DNA from: Synechococcus sp. Nb3U1
Lineage (GTDB): Bacteria; Cyanobacteriota; Cyanobacteriia; Thermostichales; Thermostichaceae
DNA: 64,000 bases
Direction: 5' to 3'
Assembly: GCF_021533835.1 (NCBI RefSeq)
Contig: NZ_JAKFYQ010000001.1
Location: forward strand, 1,832,079 to 1,896,078
Of this stretch, positions 18,275 to 26,441 are shown piece by piece (within the stretch, counting starts at the first letter, position 1; each line of letters starts with the position of its first letter). A model generated the notes under the pieces. That model was not told where the DNA came from and did not search any database. It saw only the letters and a list, made by a program, of their open reading frames with translations. The position numbers were made by a program, and so were the translations under genes.

Positions 18275-18838
18275 CTAAGCGGCCTCTTTGTCGGCAATGG
18301 CCTGAATGGCTCGTCCCAGTGAAGCTGGAATCTCATTGATGCCACGCGCCACCTGAGTGGGCACAGCATTGAGTCCAACGGCCAACTTTGTTGCCACCGA
18401 GTTGAGGCTGCCTGCCACTTGGGCCATCAATACCTCTTTGGGGGGTAGATCGGCGATGGCTTTGGCCTGATCCAATGTCAGGGATAGCCCCTCGATGCCC
18501 GCACCGCGGAACTCGGTTTTCTTGGTTTGCTTGGCGAAATCTTGATAGGTCTTCAGGGCGGCTGTAATATCGCCCCGAATCAAGATAAAGGCCGATGGCC
18601 CCGCCAAGAAGGGTAGGATCCCTGCCCAAGGTTTTTGGTCGGCGATGGCCCGCCGCATTAGAGTGTTTTTGACCACCATGCAAACAGAATCCGACTTGCG
18701 TAACTCTGCCCGCAGCTGGCTCATTTCCGAAACGGTCAGCCCCTTGTAGTCGATCACCAGCACCATTTGGCTGGCTTGCAGCAGAGATCGCACTTCATCG
18801 ACGACCTCCGCTTTCTTCGCTACAGGTTGCTTGCCCAT
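18275..18838 (-). CDS. rplJ: 50S ribosomal protein L10
   Basis: A 187-aa L10. It opens MGKQPVAKKAEVVDEVRSLL, has the typical YKGLTVSEMSQLRAELR segment and ends in the helix that binds L12 dimers (INEIPASLGRAIQAIADKEAA). The start is ATG 18838, preceded by AGGAGGTGAGCGC, a strong ribosome-binding site. The frame continues upstream to 18943, but that stretch is the untranslated leader. Expression is likely controlled by the L10 leader RNA at about 18985-19098, by feedback from the L10-L12 complex. Confidence 0.97.
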   Translation of the reverse strand: MGKQPVAKKAEVVDEVRSLLQASQMVLVIDYKGLTVSEMSQLRAELRKSDSVCMVVKNTLMRRAIADQKPWAGILPFLAGPSAFILIRGDITAALKTYQDFAKQTKKTEFRGAGIEGLSLTLDQAKAIADLPPKEVLMAQVAGSLNSVATKLAVGLNAVPTQVARGINEIPASLGRAIQAIADKEAA

Positions 18839-18906
18839 GCGCTCACCTCCTGATTTGAATGGATGAACCTTTGTGTTGCTCAGCTTGGAGGTGGATCCCG
18901 GTCGCT

Positions 18907-18944
18907 CAAAACAGAATGCGTCCCAGCCGAAGCCAAGACGCATT
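18907..18944 (-). terminator. attenuator-like hairpin in the rplJ leader
   Basis: On the minus strand an 8-bp stem AATGCGTC/GACGCATT encloses a further TTGGC-TTCG-GCTGG hairpin and is followed by CTGTTTTG, about 70 nt before rplJ. Its position just after the L10 leader fits a premature terminator controlled by L10 binding. The T run is short, so it may act only as a pause or partial terminator. Confidence 0.55.
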
Positions 18945-18984
18945 GAGGCGAGAACAGACCAAAAAGAATCCGTAAAGGATCCCT

Positions 18985-19098
18985 CCGCACTCTACTCAAA
19001 CCTCGGCAGGAGATTAAGCCTGTGGGCACCTGCTGTCTTCGGCTCGATGATTCGACTGTAGGAAGCGTGTTCTGCCTCGTGTCTCCTAGAAATTCACC
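18985..19098 (-). ncRNA. ribosomal protein L10 leader (cis-regulatory RNA)
   Basis: The 319-bp rplA-rplJ gap holds the recognisable L10 leader on the minus strand. Its conserved blocks are GGAGACACGAGGCAGAAC, then GAGCCGAAGACAGCAGGTGC and TAATCTCCTGCCGAGG; the AGACAGCAGG/CCTGCCGAGG pair makes the kink-turn region bound by L10(L12)4. By family knowledge, excess L10 binds its own leader and lowers rplJL expression. Boundaries are approximate. Confidence 0.85.
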
Positions 19099-19157
19099 AA
19101 TCCAGACCCAAATGCAACCGTCTTTGACCCACCGCAACTCCGAAACTTGCTTAGCCC

Positions 19158-19868
19158 TTAGGCTGCCAATTTCAGATCTCGCAGGGCGTTGATATCAACT
19201 TCGATAGAGGGACCCATCGTAGCAGAAACATGCAGAGTTCGCCAATACTTGCCCTTTGCCCCGGAGGGACGGTTGCGGTCGATCGACTCCTGTACAGCCT
19301 TCAGGTTCTCCAGCAGGGCCTCTACCGTGAACTTGCACTTGCCGAACATCACGTGCACGATGCCGGTACGATCAGCCCGATACTCCAACTTACCAGCTTT
19401 AAATTCACCAATCGCCTGGGTCAGATCAGCGGTGACAGTACCTCCCTTGGGAGAAGGCATCAGGCCGCGGGGCCCCAACAACCGACCCAACTTGGCCACC
19501 TGCGGCATGACATCAGGAGTGGCGATCAACAGGTCAAAATCCATCATGCCTTTGCTGATTTCGTCGATCAGCTCCTCATAGCCCACCAGATCGGCACCAG
19601 CATTTTGGGCTTCGGTAACCTTCTCACCGCGAGCAATTACCGCCACCCGGATCTCTTGGCCGGTGCCCTTGGGCAGAACCACCGTGGTGCGCAGTTGTTG
19701 GTCAGCATACTTGGGGTCAATCCCCAGGCGGATGTGGACTTCTGCTGCTTCTTCAAATTTGGCAGTGGCCGTCTCCTTCATCAGGGCCAGAGCCGCCTCA
19801 GGGGCATAGGCAATTGGCTTCACTTTCTCTTGTAAAGCCTGCATTCGCTTGGATAACTTTCGAGCCAT
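19158..19868 (-). CDS. rplA: 50S ribosomal protein L1
   Basis: A 236-aa L1 with [16 protein letters not shown] at the start, the core [20 protein letters not shown], and the signature [20 protein letters not shown] with MPSPKGGTV. It forms the mobile L1 stalk at the ribosomal exit site and in many bacteria represses the L11-L1 operon. The start ATG 19868 has CGAGGAGAAACC upstream. It sits between rplK and the rplJ leader in the standard order. Confidence 0.98.
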   Translation of the reverse strand: MARKLSKRMQALQEKVKPIAYAPEAALALMKETATAKFEEAAEVHIRLGIDPKYADQQLRTTVVLPKGTGQEIRVAVIARGEKVTEAQNAGADLVGYEELIDEISKGMMDFDLLIATPDVMPQVAKLGRLLGPRGLMPSPKGGTVTADLTQAIGEFKAGKLEYRADRTGIVHVMFGKCKFTVEALLENLKAVQESIDRNRPSGAKGKYWRTLHVSATMGPSIEVDINALRDLKLAA

Positions 19869-19983
19869 GGTTTCTCCTCGGGGTGCTAGCGAGACTGTCT
19901 CTCCCCCACAATGGTTTGCTTAAACAATTAACAATTCAAAAATCAACAATCCCGAAGTCAACTGAGGGGTAAGGCGACCCACT

Positions 19984-20409
19984 TCAATCGGCCACCGTCA
20001 CACCCATGCTGCGGGCGGTACCGGCGATGATCTTCATGGCCGCCTCGACATCGTTGGCATTCAAATCCGGCAATTTTTGCTCAGCGATCTGACGCAACTG
20101 GGCCTGGGTCAGGGATCCCACCTTGGTTTTGTGGGGCTCACTGGAACCGGACTCGATGGAGAGGGCCTTTTTGATCAACACCGATGCGGGCGGAGTCTTG
20201 AGAATGAACGTAAAGCTGCGATCCTCAAAAATGGAGATCTCAACAGGTACGACCATCCCCGGCTGATCTGCCGTTTTGGCGTTATATTCTTTGCAGAAGG
20301 CCATGATGTTGACCCCATGCTGACCCAGTGCTGGGCCAATCGGGGGTGCGGGGGTGGCTTTGCCCGCTTGAATGGCCAGCTTAACCACTGCCACCAATTT
20401 CTTTGCCAT
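19984..20409 (-). CDS. rplK: 50S ribosomal protein L11
   Basis: A 141-aa L11 with the N-terminal proline-rich [18 protein letters not shown] and the C-terminal rRNA-binding domain ([20 protein letters not shown], ending TARSMGVTV). It forms the GTPase-associated centre base. The start is ATG 20409, 9 nt after the nusG stop at 20419, so it is co-transcribed with nusG. Confidence 0.98.
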   Translation of the reverse strand: MAKKLVAVVKLAIQAGKATPAPPIGPALGQHGVNIMAFCKEYNAKTADQPGMVVPVEISIFEDRSFTFILKTPPASVLIKKALSIESGSSEPHKTKVGSLTQAQLRQIAEQKLPDLNANDVEAAMKIIAGTARSMGVTVAD

Positions 20410-20418
20410 GAAACGCTG

Positions 20419-21066
20419 TTACACCTCTTTTCGCACTTGACCAAACTCTAATTCTACCGGGGTATCGCGCCCGAAAATCGAGATCAGAGCCTTTAGCTTG
20501 CCCCGTTCTGGACTGACTTCCACCACCTCCCCGTAAAAACCCTGGAATGGGCCTGATAGCACCTCGATCCGATCCCCAGCGGCCATATCGATTTTGAGAG
20601 GTACCTCCTCGACTTCGACGCTGCTGAAGATGCGTTGAATCTCCCCATGGCTAAGGGGACGCGGGGTTACATGTCCGCGGCCTCGACCATAGGCGCGTTT
20701 TTCTTCGGTGCCGACAAAGTTGATCACATTGGGGGTACTCTTCACCACCAGCCAAGAATCATCGTTCATGTCCATGCGCACCAGCACATAGCCAGGGAAA
20801 ACTTTCTCTTCTTGCTCTTGGCGCTTACCAGCCCGATCCAGCTTGAACCCCAACCGCTTCGGGATCACCACATCCACAATTTGATCCGCCACATCCAGAG
20901 CGGCAGCCCGCTGCATTAGGGTGCTTTTCACCTTGTTTTCACAACCTGAAGCCACCTGTAGGGCATACCAACGTAAGGTGCGCCGACTTTGTCCTTCAGC
21001 ATCTGAGGGCTCGGCTGCACCATCATATCTTTCGTGTACTTCATGTTGCTCCGGCTCTAGGCTCAT
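20419..21066 (-). CDS. nusG: transcription termination/antitermination protein NusG
   Basis: A 215-aa NusG. After a 30-residue acidic N-terminal extension comes the NGN domain (RWYALQVASGCENKVKSTL; FPGYVLVRMDMNDDSWLVV) and a C-terminal KOW domain (GDRIEVLSGPFQGFYGEVVE). It binds RNA polymerase and links it to Rho or the ribosome. The start is ATG 21066; a GTG one codon upstream is also in frame. It is downstream of secE and upstream of rplK. Confidence 0.97.
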   Translation of the reverse strand: MSLEPEQHEVHERYDGAAEPSDAEGQSRRTLRWYALQVASGCENKVKSTLMQRAAALDVADQIVDVVIPKRLGFKLDRAGKRQEQEEKVFPGYVLVRMDMNDDSWLVVKSTPNVINFVGTEEKRAYGRGRGHVTPRPLSHGEIQRIFSSVEVEEVPLKIDMAAGDRIEVLSGPFQGFYGEVVEVSPERGKLKALISIFGRDTPVELEFGQVRKEV

Positions 21067-21162
21067 CACCTATCTTCCTCCGCCTGATTAATCTATACCC
21101 GTACCTGTCAATCCCGCACCTATGGCAATAGGGATCCACCTGAACTGACTGATTAGAACAGA

Positions 21163-21432
21163 TTAGAACAATTGAATCGCTACCCAACTAAACACTTGAT
21201 CGATCAAGTAGATAAAGGAGGCAAAGGCCAACACAATCAGCAAAACGCCTACCGATTCACTGATCAGTTGCTGACGACTAGGCCAAACAATTTTGCCCAA
21301 TTCCTCACGGGTATCTCTGACGAAGCCCGCGATTCCTTTCGACTCAACATCACCATCCTTGGAATTACCCCGATGAGAGGGATCCAGACGCTGCTGCGGA
21401 TCGACTTTGCTAGAAGGGGTGCTCTTGACCAC
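21163..21432 (-). CDS. secE: preprotein translocase subunit SecE
   Basis: An 89-aa SecE. The C-terminal half has the conserved GFVRDTREELGKIVWPSRQQ amphipathic helix followed by one membrane span (VGVLLIVLAFASFIYLIDQV). It clamps SecY in the translocon. I choose GTG 21432 because AGGAG precedes it at a proper distance and the length then fits cyanobacterial SecE; the frame continues to a TTG at 21486. It is first in the secE-nusG-ribosomal protein cluster. Confidence 0.93.
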   Translation of the reverse strand: MVKSTPSSKVDPQQRLDPSHRGNSKDGDVESKGIAGFVRDTREELGKIVWPSRQQLISESVGVLLIVLAFASFIYLIDQVFSWVAIQLF

Positions 21433-21533
21433 GGCGGTACTCTCCTGATGGATCCCGAACGATACACCGGATCTGAGCGCACTCAAGATCGGCTTTGCGA
21501 TCCTAACAAAATTTATTTGGGATGGGATCCAAT

Positions 21534-21896
21534 TTAAGGCGTAGCTGTAGGCTCAGGCTGCAACAAGCCGGGAGAGAGTTGCAGGGGGCGGCGACGGGAT
21601 TGATTGAATTGCTCCACAGCAGCATCGACGCCAGCCGTGCTATCCCAGCGGGAGGTGGCATTCTGGTTGGAGAGAAAGTCGGCAGCGCGAAACAGATCGT
21701 TCATGTCAATGCTGCTGCCATCGAACAAGTTGGTATTGCCATCACGGCGAATGGCATCGTTAACATTCTCGTTTTGGGCCAAGGCCGTTGCAGGGCTGAC
21801 CAAATTCTGGCCAGTGGTGATCCCTAGGAGAACCACCGCCAAAGGGATCCTATACAAGCCAACACAAGATGGGTTAGAGAGAGGGTTTTTGCGCAT
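21534..21896 (-). CDS. hypothetical secreted protein
   Basis: About 120 aa from ATG 21896, with a signal peptide (basic start, then IPLAVVLLGITTGQNLVSP and an Ala-x-Ala-like end near PATALAQ). The mature part of about 80 residues is polar and Asn/Asp-rich (NVNDAIRRDGNTNLFDGSS) with a proline-rich C-terminus. I do not recognise a family. Its 5' end overlaps the 3' end of trmD by about 23 bp, and secE follows about 100 bp later, so it may be co-transcribed. It could be periplasmic or exported. Confidence 0.6.
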   Translation of the reverse strand: MRKNPLSNPSCVGLYRIPLAVVLLGITTGQNLVSPATALAQNENVNDAIRRDGNTNLFDGSSIDMNDLFRAADFLSNQNATSRWDSTAGVDAAVEQFNQSRRRPLQLSPGLLQPEPTATP

Positions 21897-22647
21897 CGGT
21901 TGGTTCCTCCACATCTGTTTTTTCCTCAGCCAACCCCGTCTCCAGCAGGTGTTGTTCTTGAGCGGTGAGGGAGCGTTTGGCCAAAAGATCAGGTCGCCGC
22001 TGCCAAGTGCGAATCAACTGCTGCTGCTGACGCCAACGGGCAATAGCCTGGTGATCTCCTGAAAGAAGCACCTCCGGCACTTTATAGCCTCGGAACTCCG
22101 GCGGACGGGTGTATTGGGGATACTCCAACAACCCTGACTCGAAGCTTTCGCTCTTCAGTGAGTCTACCTTACCCACTGTGCCTGGCAAGAGCCGCACCAC
22201 ACCATTGATCAAGGCCAGAGCAGGAATCTCTCCTCCCGTCAGGACGAAATCTCCCAAGGAGATCTCACGGGTGGCCAAGTGTTGGCGAATCCGTTCATCA
22301 AAGCCTTCGTACTGGCCACAAATGAGGATCAACTGCGCCTTCTGAGCTAACTCCTGCAGCACCTCCTGGGTGAGGGTCTGCCCTTGTGGAGTCAGCAAAA
22401 TAATCTCACAGGGATCCCAGCGAGGTAGGGATTCGACCGCAGCAAAAAAGGGCTCTGGCTTGAGCACCATACCCACCCCACCCCCGTAGGGTTCATCATC
22501 AACGCGGCGGTGCTTATCGGTAGCAAAATCCCGTGGATTGATACAGTTGACCTGGGCGATACCCTGCTGCAAAGCTTTGCCCAGCAGACCCATTCGCAGA
22601 GGAGCCCCAAAGAAGTCTGGGAACAAGGTGAGGATATCGAGACGCAC
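21874..22647 (-). CDS. trmD: tRNA (guanine-37-N1) methyltransferase
   Basis: A 257-aa TrmD. Visible motifs are RLDILTLFPDFFGAP at the start, DDEPYGGGVGMVLKPEP, the SAM-binding knot LILICGQYEGFDERI and the SLGDFVLTGGEIPAL loop. It methylates G37 of tRNAs with G36 and prevents frameshifting. It lies 28 bp downstream of a hypothetical gene on the same strand, with a small secreted protein overlapping its 3' end. The last 20 or so residues are a charged extension. Confidence 0.96.
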   Translation of the reverse strand: MRLDILTLFPDFFGAPLRMGLLGKALQQGIAQVNCINPRDFATDKHRRVDDEPYGGGVGMVLKPEPFFAAVESLPRWDPCEIILLTPQGQTLTQEVLQELAQKAQLILICGQYEGFDERIRQHLATREISLGDFVLTGGEIPALALINGVVRLLPGTVGKVDSLKSESFESGLLEYPQYTRPPEFRGYKVPEVLLSGDHQAIARWRQQQQLIRTWQRRPDLLAKRSLTAQEQHLLETGLAEEKTDVEEPTDAQKPSL

Positions 22648-22675
22648 AAGTCCAGGCCGAAAATTCTTAAATTCT

Positions 22676-23128
22676 TCAGGATTCTGTATCCGTACCAGAA
22701 GTTGGAGAAGCGGGATCCGTGCGCAGCCGCTCCAGATCCAACCGCAACGACTCGATCTGATGGGTCAGCTCCATCAACTCGGCAATCTCTTCTTTTGAGA
22801 TCGGTGTTGAGCCGCCTGGACTAGAAGGAGGGGGGCTAGAGGCAGCTTCAGAAGGACTGGGGGTGCTGACGGGCGTCTCACTGTCTGGGGCTGTGGAGGG
22901 GGTATTGGCGGCAGCGTCCTTGAGGCCTTCTAGGTAACGAATCGCCTCTTGCTCAGTCAGCTCTCCTTTTTGCTCCAGCTCTTCTGCTAGTTGTCCCAAA
23001 TCCATCGACAGGCGGTTCAGATTTTCCGTGCGCTTCTCAGGATCCTGGAGGATCTCTACCAGAGCCGTGGCTGTGCCGTAGAAGATGTGGCGGGCCCGGG
23101 TAAACCAATCAGAGGAGTTAGAACTCAT
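22676..23128 (-). CDS. conserved hypothetical coiled-coil protein
   Basis: A 150-aa soluble protein. The N-terminal 70 residues are helical (DWFTRARHIFYGTATALVE, then DLGQLAEELEQKGELTEQEA), the middle is a Ser/Pro/Thr-rich linker, and the C-terminal helix (EEIAELMELTHQIESLRLDL) looks like a coiled coil. The arrangement resembles the phasin-like helical proteins seen in cyanobacteria, but the match is weak and no function is assigned. It precedes trmD by 28 bp on the same strand. Confidence 0.65.
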   Translation of the reverse strand: MSSNSSDWFTRARHIFYGTATALVEILQDPEKRTENLNRLSMDLGQLAEELEQKGELTEQEAIRYLEGLKDAAANTPSTAPDSETPVSTPSPSEAASSPPPSSPGGSTPISKEEIAELMELTHQIESLRLDLERLRTDPASPTSGTDTES

Positions 23129-23266
23129 GGCAGCAGAGGTACGCTTAATTCTGAACCGATTCTAGGCGATACCCCTCCTCGTTTCCCCCTGCGGAGAAAG
23201 TCAACCGCACCCATAGCCCATACCGCCATCACGTTGACCGGATTCAGCGAAACTAGAATAAAAATT

Positions 23267-23287
23267 AAGTAAATCTAAAGAAAGATG
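23267..23287 (+). promoter_or_regulatory. 21-bp element upstream of the polysaccharide cluster (copy 1)
   Basis: A 21-bp sequence containing AAATCTAAAGAAAGATG recurs with one mismatch at 26322-26342. Both copies are about 100 bp upstream of the first gene of a transcription unit in the polysaccharide cluster. It may be a binding site for a common regulator or part of a duplicated promoter. Confidence 0.45.
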
Positions 23288-23369
23288 ACTCTTTTAGGTC
23301 AAATCGTGCATTGTATATGAATGGAGTTCCAAATCTTTAGCGATCTGCGAAAGAGATCTGCGAGGCGGT

Positions 23370-24209
23370 ATGCAAAGCTATGCACAAACTAATTTGCAGC
23401 TCTTCAATCAAGTGATTCAACAGGACTATAGCCTGGAAGATTTGCAACAGTTGGCAAAAGCCTATCGAGTTACTATTGAGCTCTTTACAGGCATGTTTCG
23501 GCCTTCTGGCAAAACCTTTGTTGCTCACCTCGTTGGTACTGCCAGTATTCTTACTTCCCTCAATCAGTCCATTGATGTTGTCATAGCTGGCTTGCTTCAC
23601 GCCGCTTACGCCAATGGAGACTTTGGTGTTGGAGGTCGAAAAGGCATTACACCCGCTAAGCGTTCTTATCTTCAGTCTCGATTGGGGAATAGGGTTGAGG
23701 CTTACATTGGGCAGTACACAAAACTTAAATGGGATCCTGATACTCCTAAAAAACTTTTGAGTCGAATGGAACAATTTAATCAGACGGACAAAGATGTGCT
23801 TTTAATTCGATTGGCAAACGAGCTTGAGGAATATCTTGATTGCGGCATGGTCTACAATGGAATAGAGAAAGGTCAGCGATACTTAAAGCATGATACCAAT
23901 GCAATTAAAAACTTAGCTATTGAGTTAGGATTTCCGACATTGGCTCAGTCTCTAATTGAATCTATTGACTTCAACGAGCATGTGGCTATTCCGCTTGAAC
24001 TTTGCAACCTCGTCGAAAAATCATCTTCTACACTCCTTCTCCCAAAATCTTTGCAGATTAGTCTGCTTGATCGAGAGATTCGATTTATTAAGAATCAATC
24101 AAGAAGGCTTTTCAGATTGTTTCAAGGCCTGAAGAAAGTTTTTAGTGGCCCCTTGTCAAGAGGGAGTTCTCAACAACAGGACTGTAATTCAAGTTCTTCT
24201 CTTGGATGA
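23370..24209 (+). CDS. HD-like (DUF6817-like) protein
   Basis: A 279-aa protein. The segment FVAHLVGTASILTSLN followed by IDVVIAGLLHAAYANGDFG resembles a divergent HD phosphohydrolase core, as in DUF6817-type proteins; a later pair (RLANELEEYLD) could complete the metal site. The C-terminal 40 residues are basic then Ser/Gln-rich. The substrate is unknown. The gene is AT-richer than its neighbours and has a single GGATCC, suggesting recent acquisition. It heads the plus-strand polysaccharide cluster; homologues I recall also occur beside glycan-modification genes, but I cannot verify that here. Confidence 0.65.
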   Translation: MQSYAQTNLQLFNQVIQQDYSLEDLQQLAKAYRVTIELFTGMFRPSGKTFVAHLVGTASILTSLNQSIDVVIAGLLHAAYANGDFGVGGRKGITPAKRSYLQSRLGNRVEAYIGQYTKLKWDPDTPKKLLSRMEQFNQTDKDVLLIRLANELEEYLDCGMVYNGIEKGQRYLKHDTNAIKNLAIELGFPTLAQSLIESIDFNEHVAIPLELCNLVEKSSSTLLLPKSLQISLLDREIRFIKNQSRRLFRLFQGLKKVFSGPLSRGSSQQQDCNSSSSLG

Positions 24210-24383
24210 AGGTGTTTTTTGTGTTTTCTTATGTAGCTTGTGCCATGAACAGTCTTGTCTTTCTTGTTTTACCGAATAAATTAGTTAATGTTAGGATTAC
24301 TGGCTTTGTCCTCCACTGTTTATGCTAATGGAATCTCTGATCCTAAAGAAGATCAGAAAAGTTATACAGCTACAGCACGAGTG

Positions 24384-25208
24384 ATGTCTGAGAACCTTTC
24401 ATTGTATTTCTGGAATCCTAGACGCCGCTGGTGGAAGGGAAGGTTTGGTAAAAATCTCCCATTCTACAGTCGCCCTAACAATTTTGGAGATCTTCTTGGC
24501 CCACTCATTGTGAAAAGAGTATTGGCTCGAAAAGGGGTGACAAGAAAAATCCGAACCATCGGAGATCCAGATTTAGTTAATCAATCGCTCCTAACTGTAG
24601 GTTCTATCCTTCATTTTGCAAAAAATGGAGACATTATCTGGGGTAGCGGTCGCAATGGGAAAATCCCGAGTGAGGAGTATTGTTTCAACAGCATCGATGT
24701 CAGGATGCTGCGTGGGCCACTGACCCATAAATTTTTGGCGGAGCGTGGTATATCTGCTCCTCGGATCTTTGGGGATCCTGGACTGCTAGTCGGACATCTT
24801 TTTCCGGAATATCTGGCTCTCAGAAATACTAAAATACACAAGATCACAGTGATCAGCAACTTGAACGATGTAATTTCGGATATTCATCCCAGTATGCTTA
24901 AAAATCCCACAGATTCGCTATCCAGTGTTCTTGGCCGCATTGCCCAAAGCGAGCTAGTCATCAGCTCCTCGCTTCATGGTATTGTCGTAGCTGAAGCCTT
25001 CGGGGTGCCCGTCAGAGTGCTGAAGTCAAAGGCGGAACCCAGCTTCAAGTATGAAGATTACTTTCTGGGAACTGGAAGATCTCACTATCCATCTTACGAA
25101 ACTATCCAGGCTGCGATAGATGGCCAATGTCCTGATCCACCCAAGTATTCCGTATCGGAGATGCTTGCCGCTTTTCCCTACGAGTGTTTTGAGGAAACTT
25201 CAGCTTGA
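24384..25208 (+). CDS. polysaccharide pyruvyl transferase family protein
   Basis: About 274 aa from ATG 24384 (an upstream ATG at 24288 adds 32 residues that look unlike the family). Motifs are PFYSRPNNFGDLLGPLIVKR at the N-terminus, IIWGSGRNG, a central FGDPGLLVGHLFPEY, and near the end VISSSLHGIVVAEAFGVPVR, the substrate-binding loop of the pyruvyltransferase fold. Such enzymes add a ketal-linked pyruvate to a sugar in exopolysaccharide or cell-wall glycans, using phosphoenolpyruvate. The stop is overlapped by the start of the glycosyltransferase that follows (TTGA), so they are coupled. Confidence 0.82.
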   Translation: MSENLSLYFWNPRRRWWKGRFGKNLPFYSRPNNFGDLLGPLIVKRVLARKGVTRKIRTIGDPDLVNQSLLTVGSILHFAKNGDIIWGSGRNGKIPSEEYCFNSIDVRMLRGPLTHKFLAERGISAPRIFGDPGLLVGHLFPEYLALRNTKIHKITVISNLNDVISDIHPSMLKNPTDSLSSVLGRIAQSELVISSSLHGIVVAEAFGVPVRVLKSKAEPSFKYEDYFLGTGRSHYPSYETIQAAIDGQCPDPPKYSVSEMLAAFPYECFEETSA

Positions 25209-26296
25209 GCAACAGTCGGAAGCCTGTAGCCTTTTCTTGGCCCGCCGCACCCCACGAAAATACTTTTGTTGACACTGTCTGTGGGATGCTAGCCCATCTG
25301 GGCCTATCTGTGCGCCACGGCAATCCTACCTCTTGGAAGCCCCCACTCCAGAAAGTAGACCTCTTTGTCATCCACTGGCCTGACGCAATTTTTTGGTCGT
25401 CAAAGTCAGTGGCTCAGTTATGGCTTCTCATCTTACAAGTAATCACAAATTTTGTGTTTCTCAAGTTGCGGGGCACAAGGATACTTTGGTTTGTGCACAA
25501 CCTTCAGCCCCATGATCTCCAACTTGAGCGCCGCCAGGCTTGGGATGTTTACGTGAGTGCTCTTTCACAACTGATCGATGGGTGGATCACACTCTCTCCC
25601 TCCACGGCTGGAGTGGCGGTTGAGCGCTACCCAGAGCTGTCCAGAAAGCCTCAATCTTTTATTTGGCATCCGCCCTATTTCATTGGCTACAACGGCAACT
25701 GTGAGCAGGCTAGGCAAGAGCTGGGTTTGGCATCCTCTGCACTTGTTTACGGACATGCTGGTCAGCTCAGACCCTACAAGAAGCTCGTGCCTTTGGCGGA
25801 GAGGTTTGAGCAAATCGCGCCACCTGGCTCTAAGCTTTTGATTGCCGGTTTGGCGAAGGACGGGGTAGACTGTGCACTCGCTGAGCTCTCGAACACTGTA
25901 GCTGCATTAGACTTCCGATCGGGCAGCCTTACATCAGAGGACTTCGAACGTGTCTTGACGGCCTTGGATGTGTTCATAGCTCCTTACTGTAGCTTTCTCC
26001 ATTCCGGAGCACTCATCCATGCCCTCTCCTGTGGGTGTGTGGTTGTTGCTCCGAGGGTACCCTTTACCTCCGATTTGGCCGAAACAGTTGGGTCTGATTG
26101 GGTAATTGTCTATAACGGGGAGATTTCTGCGGTTACCTTGGCTAAGGCGGCTGCCAGCGCTCGTTCTTTGGCTGGAGAGAAGCCGGATTTATTTACATTA
26201 GAACCCAGCGCCAACCTAGAACGTCTTGCCGAGCTTCTGGCGAGTATGAAGTTAAGACTCTGTCATGCAGGGGGATCCCACTTGGGTAAAAAATAA
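25205..26296 (+). CDS. glycosyltransferase, GT-B fold (GT4-like)
   Basis: A 363-aa glycosyltransferase with the two-Rossmann GT-B layout. The N-terminal half has LFVIHWPDAIFW and ILWFVHNLQPHD, and the C-terminal half has YGHAGQLRPYKKLVPLAERF with the late ALSCGCVVVAPRVPF nucleotide-sugar region. It is not a close match to a well-known enzyme, though the look is that of GumH/AceA-type mannosyltransferases. The start TTG 25205 overlaps the stop of the pyruvyltransferase. The gene has no GGATCC until the very last codons (26275), in line with foreign origin. Confidence 0.75.
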   Translation: MSNSRKPVAFSWPAAPHENTFVDTVCGMLAHLGLSVRHGNPTSWKPPLQKVDLFVIHWPDAIFWSSKSVAQLWLLILQVITNFVFLKLRGTRILWFVHNLQPHDLQLERRQAWDVYVSALSQLIDGWITLSPSTAGVAVERYPELSRKPQSFIWHPPYFIGYNGNCEQARQELGLASSALVYGHAGQLRPYKKLVPLAERFEQIAPPGSKLLIAGLAKDGVDCALAELSNTVAALDFRSGSLTSEDFERVLTALDVFIAPYCSFLHSGALIHALSCGCVVVAPRVPFTSDLAETVGSDWVIVYNGEISAVTLAKAAASARSLAGEKPDLFTLEPSANLERLAELLASMKLRLCHAGGSHLGKK

Positions 26297-26321
26297 AGCC
26301 CCTTCCTAAAGGTAGATTTTA

Positions 26322-26342
26322 AAGTAAATCTTAAGAAAGATG
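26322..26342 (+). promoter_or_regulatory. 21-bp element upstream of the second polysaccharide transcription unit (copy 2)
   Basis: A near-identical copy (one mismatch) of the element at 23267, here AAATCTTAAGAAAGATG plus four bases upstream, 100 bp before the GTG of the next glycosyltransferase. The central CTTAAG is palindromic. Confidence 0.45.
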
Positions 26343-26441
26343 TGTCTCTTGAGATTGAGACGATAGAAGTGACTGAGTACTGAGCAATCCATCGCTAGCA
26401 GTCTGTGAGTCTAAAGGGGGGTTCCCCTGTGAGGAGAAGCT

